Source: DAOVGZ01 sp964477815
GTDB lineage: Bacteria; Babelota; Babeliae; Babelales; Vermiphilaceae
DNA length: 13,115 nucleotides
Direction of reading: 5' to 3'
Assembly (NCBI GenBank): GCA_964477815.1
Contig: CAYZEO010000026.1
Span: 1 to 13,115 of the forward strand
The notes under the pieces are model-generated. The model was not told the DNA's origin, ran no database searches, and saw nothing but the letters and a program-made list of their open reading frames with translations. How positions within the stretch are numbered: position 1 is the first letter of the stretch; every line of letters starts with the position of its first letter. Of the stretch, positions 1 through 7,829 are shown piece by piece. The position numbers and the translations under genes are program-made.

Positions 1-411
1 TTTTTCTACCAGTTGATCAACAAATTTAATTGCACTCCCGTTGACCAATTTCTTCAATTCATCAAGCAATTTGGGATCAGAGACACTTCCTGCTAAAACT
101 TTTATCAGTGCATACAAATAAGCCTTATCTGTCCTCCTGACTGTAAATCCAAAATAGGATGCTCCATAGCCACCAATTGCCCCCAGTACACCTGCAACAA
201 TACTAATTGCCGGCCTGCCCCAAGAACTTTTGTCCCCAATTTTTGAATACGCTACCATACCTGCGCTCAATCCACTTAGAAGCGCGTAGATAGCACCTTC
301 AATATGCGGAGCACTCTTCGAATACGGTTTCACCTCTTCATTTTCTGCAACTAAATTGCATGAGCCAAAAAACAAAGAACAGAAAAGCAGGAATGAACAA
401 ATTTTTTTCAT
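1..411 (-). CDS. Exported protein of unknown function, partial (3' end beyond the left edge)
   Basis: An open frame of 137 codons starts at ATG 411 and is still open at base 1, so the C-terminus is missing. The first 22 residues look like a Sec signal peptide: two lysines, then a Phe/Leu-rich core. Cleavage could follow VA at about 21-22. A cysteine at position 18 (FFGSC) makes a lipoprotein possible, although the lipobox is poor. After a short charged stretch come two small-residue and Gly-rich hydrophobic segments, about 40-55 and 69-89, the second with a glycine-zipper look (GVLGAIGGYGAS). Then follows a more polar helical part rich in Lys and Leu. The ATG overlaps the stop of the upstream membrane-protein gene as ATGA, and an AGGA lies six bases before it, so it is probably translationally coupled to the glycan genes. 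I do not recognise the family. That it is a real gene is well supported; its function is unknown. Confidence 0.8.
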   Translation of the reverse strand, partial: MKKICSFLLFCSLFFGSCNLVAENEEVKPYSKSAPHIEGAIYALLSGLSAGMVAYSKIGDKSSWGRPAISIVAGVLGAIGGYGASYFGFTVRRTDKAYLYALIKVLAGSVSDPKLLDELKKLVNGSAIKFVDQLVEK

Positions 412-1565
412 CTTCTATCCTTACACAAAAAAGTTGAAATATCTCTTAAAACGCCTTTTTGTATCGCAAAGTCTATACTCACAAGGCCATATAAACATGC
501 AAAAGCTATAAAACCAAATAAATATACCGGCTCTGGAAGAGCAAGAAGAGCAAATACAGAGCTAAATAGCAAGGCCAACCAAAACGACAACTCTAATCCC
601 CACGGTTTTCGATAAAAAAACGCGGCAACCAAACCGATATTAGCAAAAACAAGAAGATATAAAAGCAGTACTCCTATTTTTGCAAATATCGTGGTAAGCA
701 CAAATCGAGTATGCTTTTTTATCAAACGAAAAACTTCACCCCTTGCCACTTTTTCATACTCTTGGGTAGGGTAAACAGCATCTGGCTCTATTTGTTTCAT
801 TTTTTCAATTGCAACACCGTCATTCCATCTTATTCCAAAGCGATTATTTAGAAACCCTAAACCAATATAAATATTATGCCAAAAAGGATGGCTATCAACA
901 TGAGTAACATAGTCTGCCCCAAAATATGCCTGACGTTGATAAAATAAGTAGCTAAAATGGACAACCGGGATCATTAGGCCCAATAAAACCAAAAAAATCA
1001 GAAAAAACTTTTTTTTCCAAGGAACACGAAAATAAAAAAGAGAAGAAACGACCACAAATAGCAAAACTGGCAACCCTGAAAATCCCCTTATATAGTGAGC
1101 ATATCCAATCCCAATGCCGGACAAAAAACTAAAAAAACCAAACGGAATCGTCATTACTCGCTTGCGCATAAAATATATCATCAGAGGAACAACAGAAAAT
1201 GCAATACAATAATAAGAAAGATACACGTCTGTTGACCAACAACAAGCGAGATGCGACAGCTTAGCAATAGCAAGAGCGGCAATAACCCTTACAATAAATG
1301 ATGAACTCAATAAAAAAAAACCAATAATCGCCAACAAAAAAGAAAGAGCAACCATACCACAAAAAAAGAGTTCTATTGCTCTGTCTAAGGATATATTAAG
1401 TAGCCACACCAATTTTGGAATAAAATAATAAATACCAAGATCGTCCCCAAGATACGCTGAAGGAAAAACATTCGTCCCATCTGTTCCTATCAGCTGCATG
1501 CCTGTTTTTACATACCCTGCAAGCGTCTGTTGCAGCCACTCATAACGACAATTCATGATATTCAT
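408..1565 (-). CDS. Multi-pass membrane protein, probable GT-C-like glycosyltransferase (downstream paralogue)
   Basis: The protein is 385 residues with about nine to ten hydrophobic segments. It is roughly half identical by eye, along its whole length, to the product of the gene just upstream, so the pair is a tandem duplication. Shared blocks are DGT at 29-31, FPS at 34-36, an Asp pair (GDDLG) at 41-42, GYAHYIR near 154-160, a large polar loop starting with FWHNIYIGLGFLNN (228-241) and containing YPTQEYEKVARGEVF (265-279), and a conserved hydrophobic C-terminus. An acidic pair in the first non-membrane segment and a large polar loop are typical of GT-C transferases that use polyprenyl-phosphate sugars. 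The neighbouring GtrB-like gene fits that role, but the activity is inferred. I chose ATG 1565 because the paralogue aligns from there and GGAG (1572-1575) lies six bases upstream. The frame could extend to 1616. The start overlaps the previous gene by 26 bp. Confidence 0.85.
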   Translation of the reverse strand: MNIMNCRYEWLQQTLAGYVKTGMQLIGTDGTNVFPSAYLGDDLGIYYFIPKLVWLLNISLDRAIELFFCGMVALSFLLAIIGFFLLSSSFIVRVIAALAIAKLSHLACCWSTDVYLSYYCIAFSVVPLMIYFMRKRVMTIPFGFFSFLSGIGIGYAHYIRGFSGLPVLLFVVVSSLFYFRVPWKKKFFLIFLVLLGLMIPVVHFSYLFYQRQAYFGADYVTHVDSHPFWHNIYIGLGFLNNRFGIRWNDGVAIEKMKQIEPDAVYPTQEYEKVARGEVFRLIKKHTRFVLTTIFAKIGVLLLYLLVFANIGLVAAFFYRKPWGLELSFWLALLFSSVFALLALPEPVYLFGFIAFACLYGLVSIDFAIQKGVLRDISTFLCKDRR

Positions 1566-2676
1566 CATGCACTCCAATTGCATATTCAATACTAACCAAC
1601 CCATACAGAACAGCAAAAGCTATAAAACCAGACAAATAGTACCGCCCAGGCAATGCGATGATTCCAAATAAGGAGCTAAAAACAAGCGCACTCAAAAATA
1701 ACAATTCAATTCTCCAAGACTTTCTAAAAAAAAATGCCACAAATAAACCTATATTTGCAAACAGCAAGAAATAATAAAAAATTATACCCAGTTTAGCAAA
1801 AATTGTAGTCATAAAAAAGTGCAGTCTATTTCTTGCTAAATTGAAAACTTCTTTTCGCGCAGCAACTTCATACTCACGCGTTGGATATTCAACACGGGGA
1901 TTATTTTTTTTTATTTTTTCAATTATTGCTTTATCATCCCATGCAATACCTAGGTCATTATTTAAAAAACCAAAACCTCCGCAAACACTATGCCAAAAAA
2001 CATGGCGAGCTTCGAACGTATTGAATTGATCGCCAAAATAGTTTTTGCGATCGGCAAGCAACAATTTGAAATGAACAATGGGAACGATAAGTCCGCACAG
2101 CAAAACTCCACATAAAAGCAACCTATTTTTACATGGACGCATCGTATTCAACACAAGAGATAAAAATAAAAAGATAAAAACTGCACCGCCGGAAAATGCA
2201 CGAATATAGTGTGCATAACCAATAGCAACTCCGGATAAAAATAAAAAAATGCCGCACGTTGTATTTTTTTTTCTCCCTCTCATGAAGTAAAGTGCCCAAG
2301 GCACCAGAGCAACTGCCAAAGAAGATGCAACAAGATACACATCAGTCATTCCGCGACAAGAAACAAAAGAAAATGCTACAAGTCCTGCAACAGCAACTGT
2401 TCTGAACAGCCACGACCGATTTAAAAGAAAAAAACCAGCGATGCCAAAAACACAGGAAGCGACAACCATTCCATAAAAAAAAATCTCGATCGCATAATCG
2501 AGCGAAATCCCAAAAAGTCGAACAAGTTTGGGAATAAAATAGTAAAGGCCAACATCATCGCTTATGCCGGAAGGAAAAATCTGCGTGCCATCAAAACCGA
2601 TAAGCTGCAAACCTGTTTTTGCATAACCTGCAACTGTTTTCACCAGCTCATCGTACCGACAGGGCATGATGCTCAC
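1540..2676 (-). CDS. Multi-pass membrane protein, probable GT-C-like glycosyltransferase (upstream paralogue)
   Basis: The protein is 378 residues with about nine to ten hydrophobic segments and is the tandem paralogue of the gene that follows it. It carries DGT at 29-31, FPS at 34-36, an Asp pair (SDDVG) at 40-41, GYAHYIR at 153-159, FWHSVCGGFGFLNN at 227-240 and YPTREYEVAARKEVF at 264-278. The start is GTG 2676, forming GTGA with the stop of the GtrB-like gene. An in-frame TGA at 2689-2691 rules out a longer protein. ATG 2667 is the only close alternative and would remove three residues. Because the protein begins in a polar stretch, it has no hydrophobic helix before the Asp motif, whereas GT-C enzymes normally place this loop after a first helix. 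The likely role is transfer of a sugar from a polyprenyl-phosphate carrier at the outer face of the membrane, inferred from fold features and the neighbouring gene. Confidence 0.85.
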   Translation of the reverse strand: MSIMPCRYDELVKTVAGYAKTGLQLIGFDGTQIFPSGISDDVGLYYFIPKLVRLFGISLDYAIEIFFYGMVVASCVFGIAGFFLLNRSWLFRTVAVAGLVAFSFVSCRGMTDVYLVASSLAVALVPWALYFMRGRKKNTTCGIFLFLSGVAIGYAHYIRAFSGGAVFIFLFLSLVLNTMRPCKNRLLLCGVLLCGLIVPIVHFKLLLADRKNYFGDQFNTFEARHVFWHSVCGGFGFLNNDLGIAWDDKAIIEKIKKNNPRVEYPTREYEVAARKEVFNLARNRLHFFMTTIFAKLGIIFYYFLLFANIGLFVAFFFRKSWRIELLFLSALVFSSLFGIIALPGRYYLSGFIAFAVLYGLVSIEYAIGVHDEYHELSL

Positions 2677-3686
2677 GGAGCGACACTTTCAGTTTTTTCT
2701 TTTGATTTTTTCTTTTCTATTTTTAGACTTGCAGCTTTTACAAGAGAAACACCATCTGTTTTTTTTGCAATAATATAAAGTGGTCGCCCTTTTTCTTGTC
2801 GATAGTGTCGTCCAACATATTCACCAAGAACCCAGATCATAAAAAACTGTATCCCCAACATCAGAACAAGAACTTCTGCTAGCCATGTTACCAGCATAAA
2901 ATGAACACCATGAAACAGAGTTTGATAGAACATATACCCGCCAGCAACCAAACCAGAAAAAATGATAAGAGAACCAAAATATGCGGCCAAGCGAAGCGGA
3001 AATAAAGAAAATCCGGTTACCCCGTCCCAAGCTAAACCGAACATTTTTTTCCAGGTATAACCAGTTTTGCCAGAAAGTCGTTTAAAATACCGACAATCAA
3101 CAAACGCCTGCTTAAACCCCGACCACGCAACCATGCCACGCAAATACGGCGAACTATCTTTGCACTGTTTAATAACAGTAAGCACTTTTTTGTCGATTAA
3201 ACGAAAATCACTGACATTACGCGGAATTTTTACATCAGAAATCATGTCTTGGATTCTGTAAAACAGAAAAGCACACAATCGTTTTACAATATTATCTTTG
3301 CGATTTATTTTTCGCGCATACACAACTTCAACACCCTTGCTCCATATATTGACCATATCAACAATCAACTCAGGCGGATGTTGCATATCAGCATCAATTG
3401 AAACAATTGCATCTCCTCGAGCGACATTATATCCAGCCATCAGAGCAGCTTGGTGACCAAAATTACGACTAAATGATAGAGCAGTAACTTTTTCGTCATA
3501 CGCTGCTAATTTTTCAAGAACGTCCCAAGAATGATCGGTACTTCCGTCATCAACAAAAATAAATTCGTAATCATACGAACGCGCTATAGCCGTGAGTTCT
3601 TTTGATGCAACTTCATACAAAACTGGAATATTATCTTGCTCGTTAAAAACTGGAACAACAATTGAAATCAACTTTTTTGCAACCAT
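2673..3686 (-). CDS. GtrB/ArnC-like polyprenyl-phosphate glycosyltransferase (family 2)
   Basis: This 337-residue protein has the two-part build of the GtrB/ArnC/DPM1-like family. A cytoplasmic GT-A domain (about 5-225) is followed by two membrane helices (about 229-255 and 263-288). Motifs seen are SIVVPVFNE at 8-16, FVDDGSTD at 44-51, the metal-binding DADMQHPPE at 98-106, SDFRLID at 159-165 and GKTGY at 206-210. After the helices comes the family's LGEYVGRHY block (287-295). The C-terminal tail, about 315-337, is very lysine-rich. Family members move a sugar from a nucleotide donor to undecaprenyl phosphate at the inner membrane face; the sugar cannot be read from the sequence. AGAGGA precedes ATG 3686. 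Only four bases separate it from the methyltransferase upstream, and its stop overlaps the next start, so it is probably functionally tied to the two GT-C-like genes. Confidence 0.93.
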   Translation of the reverse strand: MVAKKLISIVVPVFNEQDNIPVLYEVASKELTAIARSYDYEFIFVDDGSTDHSWDVLEKLAAYDEKVTALSFSRNFGHQAALMAGYNVARGDAIVSIDADMQHPPELIVDMVNIWSKGVEVVYARKINRKDNIVKRLCAFLFYRIQDMISDVKIPRNVSDFRLIDKKVLTVIKQCKDSSPYLRGMVAWSGFKQAFVDCRYFKRLSGKTGYTWKKMFGLAWDGVTGFSLFPLRLAAYFGSLIIFSGLVAGGYMFYQTLFHGVHFMLVTWLAEVLVLMLGIQFFMIWVLGEYVGRHYRQEKGRPLYIIAKKTDGVSLVKAASLKIEKKKSKEKTESVAP

Positions 3687-3690
3687 GCTA

Positions 3691-4497
3691 TTATTCCTCT
3701 TTTTTTGTTAATTCAATCGTCATAAACCAACCAACTTTGTTGAACCCCAATAAAAAGGCAGCACAGTAAGCCAACCAACGAAATGGTCTCGACTTGTAAT
3801 ACAGAAGATCATGCCTTGTTGTTGTCGCCTTTATTTGTTCGATTTTGACGGGATAACGCGATAATATTTTTTTCATCTCTCTGCGTGTATACGCCTTTGT
3901 ACCCAAACTTTCTTGATGATGAAATAAAATAGTAGAGATTCTACGAAACGGCCGACCTCTAAAAAAACCTGCCAGCAAGTAACGATAAAAGGCAAACAGA
4001 GAATGCCTGTTATAAACCATTAGCTTAATTGTTCCACCTGGTTTTGTTACCCGAATCATTTCTTGTAAACATTTTTTCATATCGGGCGAATGATGAATAA
4101 CTCCCCAGGAGTAGGTAAGATCAAAATAGTTGTCCACATATGGCAGATCCTCCGCATCGGCAACACGCAAATCGTGAGCCTTGAGACCCGACAAATAAAG
4201 GTACTCTACAACATTTTCTATCGCTTCTGCTGTCAGATCAATACCATACGCATGCGCTCCGGCACGAACCCATTGGATAAAATCCATTCCCGCACCTACA
4301 CCAACCTCCAATACTTTTTTTCCATGGAATCGTGCAAATTGAGCGAAAGAAAAAATTTCTGGCTCAATATTGTAACGGGCCTCTTCAATTTCTTGAAAAT
4401 ACTCTTGAGAAAATTTTCTTTTTCTCGTCAGCTCGGTACCACAACTAGCAGCATTCCAGTAGGAGTGTACCTTTCTTTTTAGTTGCTCATTATTCAT
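3691..4497 (-). CDS. Class I SAM-dependent methyltransferase
   Basis: The protein is 268 residues with a Rossmann-type methyltransferase domain at about 55-165. Motif I is VLEVGVGAG (62-70), the acidic end of strand two is GIDLT (85-89), motif II is ADAEDLPY (113-120), followed by GVIHHSPD (132-139) and motif III TKPGG (151-155). This is the Methyltransf_11/UbiE-like pattern. The N-terminus (YWNAASCGT, about 13-21) and RYNIEPEI (about 41-48) belong to a subgroup often found in glycan and lipid loci. A C-terminal stretch at about 236-262 is hydrophobic and may sit on the membrane. The substrate is not determined: a sugar hydroxyl or a lipid-linked intermediate is plausible from context. ATG 4497 is preceded by GGGTAGG a few bases away. 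It opens the second minus-strand group and diverges from the flippase. Confidence 0.9.
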   Translation of the reverse strand: MNNEQLKRKVHSYWNAASCGTELTRKRKFSQEYFQEIEEARYNIEPEIFSFAQFARFHGKKVLEVGVGAGMDFIQWVRAGAHAYGIDLTAEAIENVVEYLYLSGLKAHDLRVADAEDLPYVDNYFDLTYSWGVIHHSPDMKKCLQEMIRVTKPGGTIKLMVYNRHSLFAFYRYLLAGFFRGRPFRRISTILFHHQESLGTKAYTRREMKKILSRYPVKIEQIKATTTRHDLLYYKSRPFRWLAYCAAFLLGFNKVGWFMTIELTKKEE

Positions 4498-4577
4498 ATT
4501 CGCCTACCCTCTTTATTGAATCAAAAAGACGAGTACACGATTGCTTTGATCGAGAAAAAAGTCAAGGAAAAAACAAC
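4498..4577. promoter_or_regulatory. Divergent intergenic gap between methyltransferase and flippase genes
   Basis: Eighty bases separate the starts of two divergently oriented genes, so promoters for both directions, or at least for the plus-strand flippase, should lie here or just inside the genes. On the minus strand a TTGACT is visible as a possible -35, but nothing close to TATAAT stands at the right distance. On the plus strand I see no convincing pair. Ribosome-binding sites are present on both sides: AAGGA before ATG 4578 on the plus strand, and GGGTAGG before ATG 4497 on the minus strand. Assignment as a promoter region rests on geometry, not on motifs. Confidence 0.4.
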
Positions 4578-5909
4578 ATGCCTCGACATATATTTTCTGC
4601 ACAGCAAATAAAAAAAAGAATCACACTCATTGCTCAGTCAACTATTGTTAAGCATTTTTTCATCTACTCATTCGGCTCACTTCTTTTGCGCGGCATCAGC
4701 ATTTTTTTAGCACCTATCACCATGAGTATATTGGCACCAAAAGATTACGGCATCATCGCACTTGCCAATAGTTTTGTCAGCATTGTAACTGTTTTTATTG
4801 GCCTTGGTCTTCGACAAGCATTTTCGATTGAATATTTTCACTGCTGTAATCAACAACGAAAAATAATGATTAACAACATGATTTTGCTCTATCTTTCTTT
4901 TGCTACACCACCACTTCTTTTTTTTAGTTTTTATCCGTCACCTATAAATAAACTCATATTTGTGGGCAAAGCGCCAAATGCCCTGATACTTTTGTGTCTT
5001 GCGTACAGCTTTTTATATTTTTTTGTCGAATTTTTTTACCAGCAACTTACCTACATGACACAAGCGTTTAAAATGACGCTTATCCAAACATCCGTTGCGT
5101 TGCTTGTTATAGGCTGCAATTTACTATTTTTATGCTGGTTTAAATGGGGTGTACTCAGCCTCATGGCCGGACAAGTGATTGGGCTTATTATTGTCTGTAT
5201 CATCGGCTTTAAATCATATTTTAAAAAATCCTGCCACCTGTACCTGAATGCACAACGATGCTTGCAAACCTGCGGCCAATACTTAAAACTTGGACTACCT
5301 TTTATCCCCGGCGTACTATGCGGCTGGATATTTTCTTCTTCCGATCGCCTTATTTTAGCTCGATACGCAACAATGCACGATGTCGGCATCTATTCACTCG
5401 CAAGTGTTTTTGGACAACTGTTTCAAATACTCATACTCATTCCAACATCACGAGCATATATTCCTGCAGTTTTGAAAAAATTTGCCCAAAATAAAAACAA
5501 TCCCCTGCCTGTAGAAAGATGGAACAGAAAAAATATGCTTATCAGCATGACAGGACTTGCTTTTGTCATCTCTATTGGTTATTTGATTTACAAGCCGATT
5601 TTGTATGCTCTCTTGCCAGAACGGTATCAACCAGCAATCGGATATATTTGGATGATTTTAATTGGATACATTTTTCTGCTAGGCGAATATTTTGCCTCCA
5701 TATTTATTATCTTTAAAAAAAAAGCGACGTTCCAAGCAACGTCACTCATTCTTCCATCAATACTAAATGTTGCACTCAACATGCTCCTGATTCCGTATTT
5801 CAATATCACCGGCTGCGTTATCGCAACAGTTGTTTCATCGGCAACATATTTTGGCATCAAACTTGGGTATAATTTTTATCTACAAAAAAATACTCTCTCA
5901 ACCCTTTAG
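4578..5909 (+). CDS. Wzx-like polysaccharide flippase (MATE/MOP superfamily)
   Basis: This 443-residue protein is hydrophobic almost throughout, with about twelve membrane helices, the length and build of Wzx/RfbX-type flippases. The N-terminal block with SFGSLLLRGISIFLAPI (31-47) followed by LAPKDYGIIALANSF (52-66) is the typical start of the polysaccharide biosynthesis family. A later FSSSDRLIL stretch (near 255) matches the helix 7 region of these proteins. Its role would be to flip a polyprenyl-diphosphate-linked oligosaccharide made by the surrounding glycosyltransferases. It is the only glycan gene on the plus strand, and its last 53 bases overlap the end of the convergent family 2 glycosyltransferase gene. 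No hairpin terminator is visible after the TAG. A run of nine A lies at 5715-5723 (FKKKATF). The sequence is too variable in this family to name the repeat unit transported. Confidence 0.9.
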   Translation: MPRHIFSAQQIKKRITLIAQSTIVKHFFIYSFGSLLLRGISIFLAPITMSILAPKDYGIIALANSFVSIVTVFIGLGLRQAFSIEYFHCCNQQRKIMINNMILLYLSFATPPLLFFSFYPSPINKLIFVGKAPNALILLCLAYSFLYFFVEFFYQQLTYMTQAFKMTLIQTSVALLVIGCNLLFLCWFKWGVLSLMAGQVIGLIIVCIIGFKSYFKKSCHLYLNAQRCLQTCGQYLKLGLPFIPGVLCGWIFSSSDRLILARYATMHDVGIYSLASVFGQLFQILILIPTSRAYIPAVLKKFAQNKNNPLPVERWNRKNMLISMTGLAFVISIGYLIYKPILYALLPERYQPAIGYIWMILIGYIFLLGEYFASIFIIFKKKATFQATSLILPSILNVALNMLLIPYFNITGCVIATVVSSATYFGIKLGYNFYLQKNTLSTL

Positions 5910-6816
5910 CATAACCTTTTAAATACGCTTTATCCCGCACAACTATCGCCTGAACAAATAAACCGACAATAGTCCAGGCATAGGCAAATATTTTGAGCTT
6001 GTTGTGTGGGTAAAAGTTTTTAAAAAAAAGATAACTATAATTTCTGATGTACATTGCTCGATTTGCCTCGACTTTATCGTGCTCTAGTGGGCTGTGATGA
6101 TGTTCAAGTTGCGCTCGTGGGTTGAAAAAAAGGGAAGCTTCACAAGAAACGCGTCTAGAAAAATCACAATCTTCCATGTAAGAGTATCGAGAAAGTTCTT
6201 CGTCAAACCTATGTTTTTTAAAAACAGAAAGACGATATGACATACAACAACCGCCCAAAACTTGTACGGTTTTGAACGTTGATGTTCCGTAGGCATGTGT
6301 CGGCATGCCTGATGCAGTAAATCTTCCACTAGCATGATCTCGTTGTAGCAAAAAAAAACGACGTAATAATCGGTGAAATCCAAACTGTTTAGGCACTATT
6401 CCTTTAACCGATCCCATGCCACCAACATATTCTGGATGCTCAATAAATATTTTGTTCATCTGCTCAAGATAATCAACATCCAAAACGGTATCATCATCCA
6501 AAAAATGAATAATTTCAGCTGATGCAAGTGAAACCCCTACATTTCGCTGATAGGTCAAGCCCGGATTTGTATGCTTGTAAATTAACTCGGTTTGCGTGAA
6601 AACTTTTGTTACAAATTTTTGTTTAAATAAAAGCTCATCGGTCAATTTTTTGTCGCTGCTATCAACGATAATAAGTTGATCAGGGAGTGTTGTTTGGCAA
6701 GAAATCGAATCCAAAAAAGTAAGAACGCTAGTCAACCTATTTCTGGTGGCAAGAACTATACTGCAAGTCAACGTTTTTCTTGCGGCTTGAAAGTATTTTT
6801 GTTTTTCAGCCCCCAC
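5857..6816 (-). CDS. Family 2 glycosyltransferase (WcaA-like)
   Basis: The protein is 319 residues with a GT-A domain. CSIVLATRNR (18-27) opens the nucleotide-binding fold, LIIVDSSD (48-55) follows, NPGLTYQRNVG is at 84-94, the metal-binding triad FLDDDT is at 105-110, and the acceptor-side MEDCDFSRR is at 214-222 with a HHH cluster at 239-241. Only one hydrophobic stretch occurs, near 275-292, which may be a membrane contact. It should add a sugar to the lipid-linked intermediate in the cytoplasm; donor and linkage are unknown. The start is GTG 6816, supported by a strong AAGGAG five bases upstream. It lies 49 bases inside the preceding gene, and there is no other start before the catalytic fold. 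Its 3' end overlaps the flippase gene on the other strand by 53 bp. Confidence 0.92.
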   Translation of the reverse strand: MGAEKQKYFQAARKTLTCSIVLATRNRLTSVLTFLDSISCQTTLPDQLIIVDSSDKKLTDELLFKQKFVTKVFTQTELIYKHTNPGLTYQRNVGVSLASAEIIHFLDDDTVLDVDYLEQMNKIFIEHPEYVGGMGSVKGIVPKQFGFHRLLRRFFLLQRDHASGRFTASGMPTHAYGTSTFKTVQVLGGCCMSYRLSVFKKHRFDEELSRYSYMEDCDFSRRVSCEASLFFNPRAQLEHHHSPLEHDKVEANRAMYIRNYSYLFFKNFYPHNKLKIFAYAWTIVGLFVQAIVVRDKAYLKGYAKGLREYFFVDKNYTQV

Positions 6817-7829
6817 CGGCTCTCCTTGTTTTTCAAAACCTGTAGAACTTTTTCATAAAAATCACGTGTGTCACCACAACGGAACATCACCGTACCCTCA
6901 GCACGCACACATACGTCACTCGCAACTGCCGGAGTACCAAACCGTAACGCTTCCGCCACGCTGATACCAAAACTATCACTCAAAGTCGGTCGCACAAAGA
7001 GATCTGCGCGCTTGAGCAATGGCCACAATTCCTTCTGATCTGTCAAAAAAAAGATATAGTTTTTTAAACCTAAAACATCAATCTGTCCGCACAACTTTTT
7101 ATAATAAGAATGATCACCAACACGCGCCAGAGCAAACACCAGTTTCGCCTCTGGAAATGTTGTCTTAAGCTTGGCAAGCAATTGAAGACACAGATCAAAG
7201 CCATAAAGATCTTTTCCTTCAAGCTGAGAAAGCTGAAAAGCGTTTGCAACAATAAGTGGGTCTGCTGTTTTTACAAAACGAAATAACTCTGCTGGATAGG
7301 TGGCAAGAATCTCTGGCTCGCGCTTTTCATCTGGTGGTAAAAATGCAGATTCTATGGAAAAAGTTGCGGGCAACATAACATCTGAACGCACATAACTTTC
7401 GTATGTTGAATCACCAATAAATACTATCGATTGTTCCCGAATATATTCACTTAACCTTTTTTTGAACTTGTCTGAGCGACGATGGATGTGTCTACAATTA
7501 TGTTCAACAAACATAATCTTAAATCGAAATAACATCTGAAGAAAAAAAAGAAGCCGTAGCTCCGGCAAACTGTTGCTCAAATAAATAGTATGATAGTGAA
7601 CAAAATGGGGACGAAAATGAAAAAGAAAAAAAAACAGCTTGGGCAAATAGAGATAAAACCTCCAGCGATGCCGAGCGGTGGTATCAAATACTCGGACATT
7701 GTTTTTTTGCCGTTTTAATTTTGCCTCAATACGTCGCACATGAATAGCAACTCCGCCAAGAGGTGGAGGATATGGGCCAAGAATTGCTATTTTTTTATTC
7801 GTTACATCTTCAGTATAGCGGTGGATCAA
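6768..7829 (-). CDS. Family 4 glycosyltransferase (GT-B fold)
   Basis: The protein is 353 residues. The N-terminal half has the Gly-rich donor-fold loop ILGPYPPPLGGVAIHVRRIE (16-35), and HFVHYHT (75-81) is typical of GT4 enzymes. The C-terminal half carries ADLFVRPTLSDSFGISVAEA (275-294) and GTPAVASD (298-305), the usual phosphate- and sugar-binding region. The acidic pair with seven residues between is D285 and E293, so the first Glu of the common E-x7-E is Asp here. The C-terminus is short and ends in a basic tail. The start is TTG 7829, overlapping the previous stop as TTGA. An AAGGAGG at 7834-7840 makes this rare start convincing. It should act in the cytoplasm on the lipid-linked glycan; the sugar is not predictable. 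Confidence 0.9.
   Translation of the reverse strand: MIHRYTEDVTNKKIAILGPYPPPLGGVAIHVRRIEAKLKRQKNNVRVFDTTARHRWRFYLYLPKLFFFLFHFRPHFVHYHTIYLSNSLPELRLLFFLQMLFRFKIMFVEHNCRHIHRRSDKFKKRLSEYIREQSIVFIGDSTYESYVRSDVMLPATFSIESAFLPPDEKREPEILATYPAELFRFVKTADPLIVANAFQLSQLEGKDLYGFDLCLQLLAKLKTTFPEAKLVFALARVGDHSYYKKLCGQIDVLGLKNYIFFLTDQKELWPLLKRADLFVRPTLSDSFGISVAEALRFGTPAVASDVCVRAEGTVMFRCGDTRDFYEKVLQVLKNKESRWGLKNKNTFKPQEKR
6822..6827 (-). promoter_or_regulatory. Strong ribosome-binding site deciding a GTG start
   Basis: AAGGAG on the minus strand, five bases before GTG 6816. It lies inside the 3' end of the preceding glycosyltransferase gene and supports a start that makes the two genes overlap by 49 bases. Confidence 0.8.

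Noticed and set aside
1566..1616. Longer N-terminus for the downstream GT-C-like protein (start at 1616)
   Set aside because: The extra 17 residues come from the other frame of the upstream gene, have no counterpart in the paralogue, and the GGAG site fits ATG 1565.
5857..5960. Bidirectional terminator between the convergent genes
   Set aside because: I found no GC-rich hairpin with a T tract; T runs there are part of coding sequence.
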